5,324 nt of DNA from Cyclobacteriaceae bacterium (GCA_030637245.1 DAOVVI010000179.1:1-5324), one strand, 5' to 3'. Shown: positions 1 through 5,324, counted from the first letter of the stretch. A program made the numbers and translations. Notes: generated from the sequence alone by a model not told the origin.

Positions 1-3
1 AAT

Positions 4-903
4 TTAAGCACGATTTTCAGATAAGAGGTGTAAAAATTCCTGTTCTAAACTACCTTCGTTATGAGCAAAATGAGTAATATCAACGCCGTTGGTGATTAAA
101 AAGGCGCTCAGTTCAGAAGCCTTGTATCCGTGTTTCAATTTTATGGTATATAATCCTGGCTTTTTATCAATTTGAGCTACCCCATCAAAATTGGAAAGCG
201 CCTCTTCGAGTTTATCAAAATTATCAGTGCTAACTTCAATTCCACCATCTTCTGCTAAAAGTGATTGCACATGTCCTTCATATAGCTTTTTCCCGAGTTG
301 GAGTACCGCCACATGCGAGCATACCTTTTGAACCTCATCTAACAAATGACTGGCCATAAAGACTGTTGTTCCTTCACTGGCAATTTTAATTATCAGTTCT
401 CGTACATCTGCGATGCCCTCCGGATCCAAACCATTCGTTGGTTCGTCTAAAACAAGGACTTCAGGCTCACCTAACAATGTGGCTGCCAAAGCCAGACGTT
501 GCTTCATGCCCGTTGAATAAGTCATGAATTTTCGATTTGCATTTTTTGCCAAACCGGCGATTTCTAACTTTTCAGATATCTGAGGATTTTTTATATCTTT
601 TATGTCCGCAGTCAATTGTAAGTTCTGGTACCCGTTGAGATGTGGATAAAAGTTTGGTTTATCCAGCATAGATCCAATTTTTTTTCTGAGCTGATAATTA
701 TTCCCTCTTTCAAACCAGGAATATGATCCAGATGTTGGGTTTGTGACCCCAAGAACAATTCCCAAAGTAGTTGTTTTACCACTTCCATTTGGTCCTAATA
801 TGCCATAAACATCTCCTTTGTGAATATTAATACTCAGTTTATTAAGCGCCCTTACACTTCCGTAGTTTTTGGAAAGCCCGTCAATAGAAAGGATTTTTTT
901 CAT
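4..903 (-). CDS. ABC transporter ATP-binding protein (ABC-2 / BcrA-like exporter ATPase)
   Basis: This is the cytoplasmic ATPase subunit of an ABC exporter and would power a separate membrane permease. In the 299 residues I see Walker A GPNGSGKT (37-44), a degenerate signature YSTGMKQ (129-135), Walker B with VLVLDEPT (149-156), the D-loop NGLD (157-160) and the switch histidine in ASH (184-186). Residues from about 211 form an extra C-terminal domain, as in BcrA/CcmA-like ATPases of ABC-2 transporters. The usual Q-loop glutamine is not visible: the region after IGSML has Asp81 (DKPNFYP), where relatives often carry Glu. The start is an ATG at 903-901, supported by a -7 element just upstream. 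The TAA stop lies at 4-6, so the gene is complete. A permease gene probably follows off the left edge. The substrate (drug, peptide, sodium or lipid) cannot be told from the ATPase alone. Confidence 0.93.
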   Translation of the reverse strand: MKKILSIDGLSKNYGSVRALNKLSINIHKGDVYGILGPNGSGKTTTLGIVLGVTNPTSGSYSWFERGNNYQLRKKIGSMLDKPNFYPHLNGYQNLQLTADIKDIKNPQISEKLEIAGLAKNANRKFMTYSTGMKQRLALAATLLGEPEVLVLDEPTNGLDPEGIADVRELIIKIASEGTTVFMASHLLDEVQKVCSHVAVLQLGKKLYEGHVQSLLAEDGGIEVSTDNFDKLEEALSNFDGVAQIDKKPGLYTIKLKHGYKASELSAFLITNGVDITHFAHNEGSLEQEFLHLLSENRA

Positions 904-911
904 AGTATTGG

Positions 912-939
912 CAAATTTAGGCTTTTAATTTGACTCAAA
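912..939 (-). promoter_or_regulatory. Bacteroidota-type promoter of the ABC ATPase gene
   Basis: On the minus strand TAAATTTG (919 down to 912) matches the Bacteroidota -7 consensus TAnnTTTG exactly. A TTTG (939 down to 936) lies 16 bases upstream as a possible -33 element, slightly shorter than the usual spacing. Only 8 bases separate the -7 element from the ATG at 903, so transcription would start within a few bases of the start codon, giving a leaderless or near-leaderless mRNA. The -7 match is seen directly. Promoter activity is inferred. Confidence 0.6.
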
Positions 940-1007
940 ACCCTAAATTATATTTTTGGTAATTATCTTATTTATTAGGCGTAAATAATCAGGTTGTAAG
1001 GCCCACT

Positions 1008-1058
1008 GTTCAAGGTTTCCGGTTAAAACTAAACCTTGAACTATTGAACCGGAAACCT
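1008..1058. repeat. Overlapping inverted repeats forming two mutually exclusive hairpins
   Basis: GTTCAAGGTTT (1008-1018) is perfectly complementary to AAACCTTGAAC (1031-1041), giving an 11-bp stem with a 12-base loop. AGGTTTCCGGTT (1013-1024) is perfectly complementary to AACCGGAAACCT (1047-1058), giving a 12-bp stem with a 22-base loop. The left arms share 1013-1018, so only one stem can form at a time. AAACCT occurs twice (1031-1036 and 1053-1058) and TTGAAC twice (1036-1041 and 1044-1049). An outer TTGTA (994-998) can also pair with TACAA (1066-1070). The element lies after the stop of the MocA-like gene and before the ABC promoter. Neither strand has a T-run after the stems, so it is not a classic terminator. 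It could be a dispersed intergenic repeat, a 3'-end mRNA stabiliser or a switch. The rest of 904-1101 shows nothing else recognisable. Confidence 0.75.
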
Positions 1059-1101
1059 CTGTAGCTACAATTAAATAATATGGATAAAGTTGGGTAATAA
1101 T

Positions 1102-1698
1102 CTATTCAAGTGTTTTCAAATCCTTTTTTTCATCAATATCAATAGCACCTTCAATAAATGGTATTTCAACTATATCTTTAATATAATTCACAAATATTTT
1201 TTTACCTCCTTCGTCACCCTTCAATTCCTTGAGTAGATCAAAGTAAAAACTATCGATAAGAACGGGAACGCCAAAAGTACCCGAGTATGCAGAAGCAATG
1301 ATCATCTTTCGTGCGGCGTCATAGGCATTTGCAAGCTTTTTTAGATGAACAGCGTCAACAAATGGTTGATCTACCATAGAGAGTAAAATGGCATTGGTAT
1401 CAGGTTTATTGTCCAAAATGTATTTTAATCCATTTCTTATTGAAGCGCCTAAACCTTCCTCCCATTCTTCATTAAAAAACACATTCACTTTTAGGTCGGT
1501 GATTTCTTTTTCTATGTTTTTATTATCGTAGCCCAGAACTACGGTTATATTTCCAATTTTAGCTTTAAGGGCTTCTTTGGAAATTCTCCTGATCAAAGAT
1601 TCACCTTTATATTCTAAAAGTTGTTTTGGCTGACCTAATCTCCGGGATGCTCCCGCTGCCATAATCAACAATTCTATTTTGGTTTTATTACTCAGCAT
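1102..1698 (-). CDS. MocA-like nucleotidyltransferase (probable molybdenum cofactor cytidylyltransferase)
   Basis: This is a 198-residue cytoplasmic MobA-like NTP transferase, about the usual length for the family. From the ATG at 1698, the N-terminal nucleotide-binding loop AAGASRRLGQPK (14-25) is followed by NEEWEEGLGASIRNG (76-90), the metal-binding segment DQP (110-112), GTFGVPVL (140-147), GDEGGKKIF (161-169) and IDIDEKKDL (187-195). This set, especially DQP with the G-V-P and GDxG motifs, fits the MocA branch, which transfers CMP to molybdopterin for xanthine dehydrogenase-type enzymes, better than MobA or sugar nucleotidyltransferases. The reading frame extends to a TTG at 1755, but that adds 19 residues that do not look like family sequence. 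The ATG leaves 13 residues before AAG, as is normal, with a weak purine stretch (AGAG) upstream. No xanthine dehydrogenase or XdhC gene is visible nearby, so the substrate is inferred from motifs only. The stop is TAG. Confidence 0.82.
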   Translation of the reverse strand: MLSNKTKIELLIMAAGASRRLGQPKQLLEYKGESLIRRISKEALKAKIGNITVVLGYDNKNIEKEITDLKVNVFFNEEWEEGLGASIRNGLKYILDNKPDTNAILLSMVDQPFVDAVHLKKLANAYDAARKMIIASAYSGTFGVPVLIDSFYFDLLKELKGDEGGKKIFVNYIKDIVEIPFIEGAIDIDEKKDLKTLE

Positions 1699-1837
1699 CG
1701 CTCTATATTTTTTGTTCAATTGATTCGTTTTATAAGAATTTATTTCCTTAACCAATTTAACATTTTTAATTGGTGATTCCGTATTTACAATAATAGTTTA
1801 TTTAATTTCAATTCATTTTATAATTAACTACCGTTTG

Positions 1838-1851
1838 GCTAAATTTTTAGC
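1838..1851. repeat. Short imperfect palindrome in the divergent intergenic region
   Basis: GCTAAA (1838-1843) and TTTAGC (1846-1851) are complementary around a TT centre, in the 182-base AT-rich region between the divergent MocA-like and MutS-like genes. It could be an operator for one or both genes or a chance AT-rich palindrome. I found no exact TAnnTTTG promoter element for either gene here: the closest are TAAATTTT inside this palindrome on the plus strand and TAAATTGG on the minus strand near 1755, neither with a well-placed -33 partner. Confidence 0.25.
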
Positions 1852-1880
1852 TGAGTTATTCAAGAATATAAGTATGACAA

Positions 1881-3674
1881 ATGATTAATAAAAAAGATTT
1901 TTTCAAGCAGCGAGCAGAAAACTTTTCGAGACAGGTTGCCGAATTGAATTCACGATATAATCTATATTCATTTTACAGAATTGCGGTTTTTATTGTCTTT
2001 ATTATTCCATTGATATGGTTTATTAAGTCTGATCTTCTAATTGGTGTAGTTTTAATTTCCATTGTTTTCATCCTTGCTTTTGCACTGCTTATCAAGAGGC
2101 ACAATCAAATTAGTCGTTTGAGGGGCCTGAATCAAAAAATGTTAGATTTGAATAAAGAAGAAGTTGATAGACTTAATTACGAATTTAATGGGATTTATAA
2201 CGGTGATGATTTTATTGATGAAAAACATCCCTACACTAGTGATTTAGACATCTTTGGGAGAAATTCAATTTTTCAACTTATCAATAGAGCGTGTACACGA
2301 AAAGGAATAAGTTTAATAAAATCCTGGTTTGAAAATGCATCTTCTCGGGATGTAATTGAAACAAGACAGCAAGCAGTTACCGAACTGAGACCGTTAGTAG
2401 ATTGGCGACAAAAAATACAAGCATTCGGAAGGGAGAATTCAAACAAAAAATTAGATGAACAGCCCTTTTACGATTGGCTGGAAGGCGATGATTTAATAAA
2501 AAACAATTTATTCTATAGAATCATTCCATACATTACCATAGTTTTTTCTATTTCAATTATTGTTGGTGTCATATTCGGTAAATTATCATTTTATTTTTTG
2601 CTGTCGCCATTCATCATTACAGGCTATTTTTTGTTCAAAATAATAGACTACTCGAAAGCGACTTATGAAATGACACAAACAGGAGTGAGCATACTTGAAT
2701 CTGTCGAAAACATAATTTTGCAAATTGAAAATGTGGATTTCGAGCATAATTATTTATCAACCCTAAGATCCAGTCTCATGCCGCAAAATATCGTGGCTTC
2801 TGCAAAGATTAAAGATTTGAAAACAATTTTTGATTGGCTCAGTCAACGGAGCAACATGATGTACCTCATTTTCAATAGTATATTTTTGTTGGATTTCATT
2901 TTATTAGCAAGAGCGGAAAAATGGAGAGCTAAGTATAAAGATGAAATTTCTCGCTGGTTTGATGCTATTGCAGAGTTTGAAGCATTGAGTAGTATTGCAG
3001 CATTTGCATTTGCCAATGAAGATTATGTATTTCCTGAAATCGCGGAAAATGCATTCTTTGTCCACGGAACGAACCTCGGGCATCCGCTTATACCTGATGA
3101 TCAAAGAATAAATAATGACTTTAAGCTGGAAGGCCGGGGCAACTCCTGCATAATCACGGGATCGAATATGGCCGGGAAAAGCACATTTTTGAGAACAGTA
3201 GGTATAAATGCCATATTGGCATTTACCGGTGCTCCGGTTTGCGCTGATTCATTTCAGATATCTAATGTCCGGGTATTTACAAGTATGAGGACAAAGGATA
3301 ATCTGGAAGAAAACATTTCCTCTTTTTATGCTGAGTTACTTCGCTTGAAAATGCTTCTCGAGCAAATCAATGAAGATAAACCGGTTTTATTTTTATTGGA
3401 TGAAATTTTAAAGGGGACTAATTCAGCGGACAGGCATATTGGTGCTGAATCGTTGATACTACAGTTGAATGAAATGAATGCATTTGGACTTGTTTCTACA
3501 CATGATCTGGAATTAGGAAAGCTTCAGAGAAAAAATAATCAACTAACAAATTACAATTTTAGTAGCACAATTAATGGCGAAGAAATCATTTTTGATTATA
3601 AATTGCGTGAAGGTATTTGTAAGAGTACGAATGCCAGCCAACTCATGGCTAAAATAGGGATTAAAATAAAGTAG
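1881..3674 (+). CDS. MutS-family ATPase with transmembrane segments (MutS-like, not MutS1)
   Basis: This 597-residue protein has a MutS ATPase domain at its C-terminus: Walker A GSNMAGKS (427-434), the ENISSFYAELLRLK segment (477-490), Walker B LFLLDE (503-508) followed by ILKGTNSADRH, the switch histidine in STHD (539-542) and a final ASQLMAKIGI helix. Upstream, DLDIFGRNSIFQLINRACT (121-139), KGISLIKSWF (141-150) and RQQAVTEL (162-169) match the start of MutS core domain III. The mismatch-reading domain I with its Phe-X-Glu motif is absent. Instead there are two hydrophobic hairpins, at about 31-48/52-71 and 211-232/236-255, and a weaker hydrophobic stretch near 327-343. It is therefore probably a membrane protein with a cytoplasmic ATPase. 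Canonical MutS is about 850-900 residues and soluble. No mutL lies nearby. The start is the ATG at 1881 and the stop is TAG. Its role is unknown, and mismatch repair should not be assumed. Confidence 0.9.
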   Translation: MINKKDFFKQRAENFSRQVAELNSRYNLYSFYRIAVFIVFIIPLIWFIKSDLLIGVVLISIVFILAFALLIKRHNQISRLRGLNQKMLDLNKEEVDRLNYEFNGIYNGDDFIDEKHPYTSDLDIFGRNSIFQLINRACTRKGISLIKSWFENASSRDVIETRQQAVTELRPLVDWRQKIQAFGRENSNKKLDEQPFYDWLEGDDLIKNNLFYRIIPYITIVFSISIIVGVIFGKLSFYFLLSPFIITGYFLFKIIDYSKATYEMTQTGVSILESVENIILQIENVDFEHNYLSTLRSSLMPQNIVASAKIKDLKTIFDWLSQRSNMMYLIFNSIFLLDFILLARAEKWRAKYKDEISRWFDAIAEFEALSSIAAFAFANEDYVFPEIAENAFFVHGTNLGHPLIPDDQRINNDFKLEGRGNSCIITGSNMAGKSTFLRTVGINAILAFTGAPVCADSFQISNVRVFTSMRTKDNLEENISSFYAELLRLKMLLEQINEDKPVLFLLDEILKGTNSADRHIGAESLILQLNEMNAFGLVSTHDLELGKLQRKNNQLTNYNFSSTINGEEIIFDYKLREGICKSTNASQLMAKIGIKIK

Positions 3675-3676
3675 CT

Positions 3677-3713
3677 ACACATTGAATGTGTTGCTATATT
3701 GCCATGTGTTGCC
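3677..3713. repeat. Small hairpin and 9-base direct repeat after the MutS-like gene
   Basis: ACACAT (3677-3682) pairs with ATGTGT (3686-3691) around a 3-base loop just after the MutS-like stop. ATGTGTTGC occurs twice in direct orientation (3686-3694 and 3704-3712), with starts 18 bases apart, and TTGC/TTGCC recurs between and within the copies. No T-run follows, so it is not a clear terminator. It may be a 3'-UTR structure, a protein-binding site upstream of purE, or chance. Confidence 0.4.
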
Positions 3714-3721
3714 ACTTCGAC

Positions 3722-3737
3722 AACCAATCTGGTTTTA
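3722..3737 (+). terminator. Possible weak terminator between the MutS-like gene and purE
   Basis: AACCA (3722-3726) pairs with TGGTT (3730-3734) around a 3-base loop, followed by a short TT before ATAAA. The stem is only 5 bp and the T-run is poor, so read-through into purE is likely even if the hairpin acts. No exact promoter consensus was found between here and the purE ATG. Confidence 0.2.
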
Positions 3738-3771
3738 TAAATAACAGAAGTTAAATATAAATTTTATCAAA

Positions 3772-4272
3772 ATGTCTAATGCACAAGTAGGAATTATTAT
3801 GGGTAGTCAGTCTGATCTCAACATTATGGAAGAGGCTGCAAAAATTCTCAAAACTTTTGGAATAACGTATGAGATCAACATTATTTCTGCACATAGAGCT
3901 CCGGATATTCTTGCTGACTGGGCAGGAACAGCACGAGATAGAGGAATGAAGGTGATCATAGCCGGAGCAGGAGGCGCCGCTCATCTACCTGGGGTAACTG
4001 CAGCTTTCACTACCTTACCGGTGATTGGAGTCCCGGTAAGATCAAGGATTTCAATTGATGGATGGGATTCGATTTTATCAATTCTTCAGATGCCGAGTGG
4101 AGTTCCTGTGGCAACCGTTGCCCTGGATGCCGCAAAAAATGCCGGAATACTTGCAGCGCAAATCATTGGTACGTACGATGAGGAGGTAGCCGGAAAGTTA
4201 GCTGATTTTAAAGTAGAGATGAGGGAAAAGGTGTTGGCTTCAGCAAAAGAATTAAAAGAAAAGGGGTATTAA
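3772..4272 (+). CDS. purE: N5-carboxyaminoimidazole ribonucleotide mutase
   Basis: PurE acts in de novo purine synthesis in the cytoplasm. Class I enzymes move the carboxylate of N5-CAIR (made by PurK) to carbon 4, giving CAIR, and are usually octamers. The 166-residue length is normal. I see the phosphate/substrate loop GSQSD (11-15), SAHR with the conserved His (39-42), the glycine-rich GAGGAAHLPGV (65-75) and ILSILQMPSGVPVATV (101-116), followed by AAKNAGILAAQI, all typical of class I PurE. The start is the ATG at 3772, preceded by an A-rich stretch with no clear Shine-Dalgarno sequence, as is common in Bacteroidota. The gene lies 97 bases after the MutS-like gene on the same strand and ends with TAA just before a hairpin terminator. 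PurK, often adjacent, is not in the window. Confidence 0.97.
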   Translation: MSNAQVGIIMGSQSDLNIMEEAAKILKTFGITYEINIISAHRAPDILADWAGTARDRGMKVIIAGAGGAAHLPGVTAAFTTLPVIGVPVRSRISIDGWDSILSILQMPSGVPVATVALDAAKNAGILAAQIIGTYDEEVAGKLADFKVEMREKVLASAKELKEKGY

Positions 4273-4277
4273 AATAT

Positions 4278-4297
4278 GGTCGGAGATTCGGCCTTTT
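4278..4297 (+). terminator. Intrinsic terminator of purE
   Basis: GGTCG (4278-4282) pairs with CGGCC (4289-4293), one pair being G-T, around a 6-base loop, then TTTT and after AC a further T-run. It begins 5 bases after the purE stop and reaches into the stop codon of the converging gene at 4296. On the minus strand the G-T pair becomes an A-C mismatch, so it should work better for purE than for the converging gene. Confidence 0.6.
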
Positions 4298-4715
4298 ACT
4301 TTTTCCTTCTTCGCTTCATTCTAAATTTTGAATCATCAATTTCAGGTTCTGTTTTTTTTAGAATTTGCTCTTCTTTGTAGCCTTTCCACAATAAGTAAAG
4401 TGAAAATACCATAGGTAAATAGGCTAATAGACTAATTGCGCCTGATAAAGAGTCATTTATATAAAACTTGTAAACTAATAAGACAGAAACCGCGAAGGCT
4501 ATTAGACCAAGATACATTTTGAATTTAGCCTTTTTTATTTCTTCCCTGATTCGGGTTTCTTCGATAGCAAATTCATCTACCAACCTGATGATGTATGAGA
4601 TTGTTTCCTCATTTAGCTCACTTTTAAAATGATTTCTAATATCTGAGTAAGATTTCCCATCGTCAAAAAGTTTCAGCGCTTCCTGAAGTTTTTGATCTAC
4701 AACTTGATCATCCAT
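4296..4715 (-). CDS. Hypothetical protein with two transmembrane segments
   Basis: I do not recognise a function. The 139 residues divide into a charged, probably helical N-terminal part (about 1-66, including GKSYSDIRNHF and NEETISYIIRLVDEF, which reads like a small helix-turn-helix-like or coiled bundle), two hydrophobic segments at about 67-84 and 91-112 with a short loop between, and a C-terminal tail ending in the strongly basic KMKRRRKK-like stretch RMKRRRKK (132-139). No signal peptide is visible. By the positive-inside rule, both ends probably face the cytoplasm. The start is the ATG at 4715, and the stop TAA overlaps the purE terminator region. The acyl-CoA dehydrogenase gene upstream is separated from it by a strong terminator, so this is probably a single-gene unit. 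No clear promoter consensus was found. The composition fits a real gene, but the role is unknown. Confidence 0.75.
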   Translation of the reverse strand: MDDQVVDQKLQEALKLFDDGKSYSDIRNHFKSELNEETISYIIRLVDEFAIEETRIREEIKKAKFKMYLGLIAFAVSVLLVYKFYINDSLSGAISLLAYLPMVFSLYLLWKGYKEEQILKKTEPEIDDSKFRMKRRRKK

Positions 4716-4831
4716 AAATAATATTTTTCTGAAAAATACCTATTGAGGTACAGATTTGGAAGTATTTCATTCCGAAATTTCCAATTGAGTTTAACAGGAA
4801 GTGCCTGAATGGATAAAAGGAATAGTTTTAT

Positions 4832-4867
4832 AAAAAAAGAGGGGCAGTAATTGCCCCCCCTTTTTTA
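4832..4867 (-). terminator. Strong intrinsic terminator of the acyl-CoA dehydrogenase gene
   Basis: GGGGCA (4841-4846) and TGCCCC (4852-4857) form a 6-bp GC-rich stem with a 5-base loop. An A-run lies on the left flank (4832-4838) and a C-run then a T-run on the right (4858-4867). Read on the minus strand, the stem is followed by TCTTTTTTTA, a classic rho-independent terminator 20 bases past the stop of the gene at 4878. The symmetric A and T flanks mean it could work in both directions. Confidence 0.88.
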
Positions 4868-4877
4868 TCAGATTTAA

Positions 4878-5324
4878 TTAGAAGGTATAGTCATTTTTTT
4901 CAAGAAGGTGATTCGCTACTCTTCTACGTGCCTCCTTCAAATTGAATGGTTCAATTTTAGTGAAGCGTTTCAAGCCAACCAGCATCATCCTCATTTCATC
5001 GCCATCTGCAAAAGCATAAATAGCTTGTTTTCCAGACCATGCTGATTTTTCAACGGCAGTGTGCAGATAAATCCTTGCTAAATCCATATAGATTCCAGAC
5101 TGCTCTTCACCACGCATTGAGATAATTTTTTCAACTCTAAGTAATGAGGATTCCGCAGTATAACCTTCAATCAACATATCCGCCAAACTCATCAGAACTT
5201 CCTGCTCATCTTTCAGATTTGTCATCAATTTCTGAACAGCGGCTCCGGAAATCATCAATCCTGCTTTCTTCAAGTTTAGAATTGCTTTTTTCTCTTTTGC
5301 AAAAATTGCATCATCGTCACTACT
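4878..5324 (-). CDS. Acyl-CoA dehydrogenase, C-terminal part (cut by the window edge)
   Basis: The frame is open from the right edge to the TAA at 4878-4880 and gives 148 residues beginning SSDDDAIFAKEKKAILNL. A TTG at 5273 is an internal Leu codon, not a start. The sequence matches my recollection of the C-terminal helical extension of long acyl-CoA dehydrogenases of Bacteroidota (about 600 residues, VLCAD/ACAD9-like), with GAAVQKLM, KDEQEVLMSLADMLIE, AESSLLRVEK, GDEMRMMLVGLKRFTK and a closing KEARRRVANHLLEKNDYTF. Such enzymes oxidise acyl-CoA to trans-2-enoyl-CoA using FAD, the first step of beta-oxidation. The FAD-binding core and catalytic Glu are outside the window. A strong terminator follows, so this is the last gene of its unit. 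Thiolase and hydroxyacyl-CoA dehydrogenase genes may lie to the right. Confidence 0.85.
   Translation of the reverse strand, partial: SSDDDAIFAKEKKAILNLKKAGLMISGAAVQKLMTNLKDEQEVLMSLADMLIEGYTAESSLLRVEKIISMRGEEQSGIYMDLARIYLHTAVEKSAWSGKQAIYAFADGDEMRMMLVGLKRFTKIEPFNLKEARRRVANHLLEKNDYTF

Noticed and set aside
1008..1058. Reading the inverted-repeat element as a transposon end, CRISPR repeat or rho-independent terminator
   Set aside because: There is no transposase, no target-site duplication I can see, no regular spacer array, and no T-run after either stem on either strand.
1061..1069. GTAGCTACA shared with 3671-3679
   Set aside because: Shared 9-base words are expected many times by chance in a window of this size. 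The second copy also overlaps the MutS-like stop codon.
1831..1847. Possible plus-strand promoter of the MutS-like gene (TACCGTTTG, TAAATTTT)
   Set aside because: TACCGTTTG has three bases instead of two in the -7 spacer, and TAAATTTT lacks the final G. Neither has a well-spaced -33 TTG.
2904..3104. 66-residue minus-strand open frame
   Set aside because: It lies wholly inside the MutS-like gene on the opposite strand, has a cysteine-rich composition unlike a real protein and shows no motif. It is a shadow frame.
3750..3771. Possible promoter of purE (TAAATTTT before the ATG)
   Set aside because: It lacks the final G of the -7 consensus, and no TTG is found at a suitable distance in this AT-rich stretch.
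3751..3984. 77-residue minus-strand open frame
   Set aside because: It overlaps the start of purE on the opposite strand and has a serine- and cysteine-rich composition typical of antisense frames. It is a shadow of purE.
5271..5273. TTG as a start for a 131-residue protein
   Set aside because: The frame continues upstream without a stop to the window edge, and those residues fit the acyl-CoA dehydrogenase family. The TTG is an internal Leu codon.

Overview
The window looks like a chromosomal segment of a member of the Bacteroidota, probably a marine or soil Cytophagales-type bacterium. The reasons are AT-rich DNA, weak or absent Shine-Dalgarno sequences, one exact TAnnTTTG -7 element of the Bacteroidota type, and protein sequences (PurE, the acyl-CoA dehydrogenase C-terminus, the MutS-like ATPase) of the kind I recognise from that phylum. 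The assignment rests on family resemblance and motif style, not on a database search.

Layout from left to right. (1) 4-903, minus: a complete ABC transporter ATPase of the BcrA/CcmA-like ABC-2 exporter type. It has its own promoter almost touching the ATG, so its transcript is probably leaderless or nearly so. Any permease would lie off the left edge. (2) 904-1101: a non-coding gap with a compact inverted-repeat element whose arms overlap, so two perfect hairpins of 11 and 12 bp are mutually exclusive. (3) 1102-1698, minus: a MocA-like nucleotidyltransferase (probable molybdenum cofactor cytidylyltransferase). (4) 1699-1880: a divergent intergenic region. (5) 1881-3674, plus: a 597-residue MutS-family ATPase that keeps part of core domain III and the ATPase domain but carries two transmembrane hairpins, the first in place of the mismatch-recognition region. 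(6) 3675-3771: a short spacer with a small hairpin and a 9-base direct repeat. (7) 3772-4272, plus: purE, complete and typical of class I, with no purK beside it. (8) 4278-4297: a probable terminator between converging genes. (9) 4296-4715, minus: a 139-residue protein of unknown function with two membrane segments. (10) 4832-4867: a strong intrinsic terminator. (11) 4878 to the right edge, minus: the C-terminal 148 residues of an acyl-CoA dehydrogenase, cut by the window edge.

The genes do not form one pathway. They look like separate single-gene or short transcription units: export, cofactor maturation, a membrane MutS-like ATPase, purine synthesis, an unknown membrane protein and fatty-acid beta-oxidation. 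mutS-like and purE point the same way, 97 bases apart, and could be co-transcribed. The most unusual items are the membrane-anchored MutS homologue and the overlapping-hairpin element at 1008-1058. I saw no phage, transposase, CRISPR, tRNA or rRNA, and no convincing new multi-gene system.
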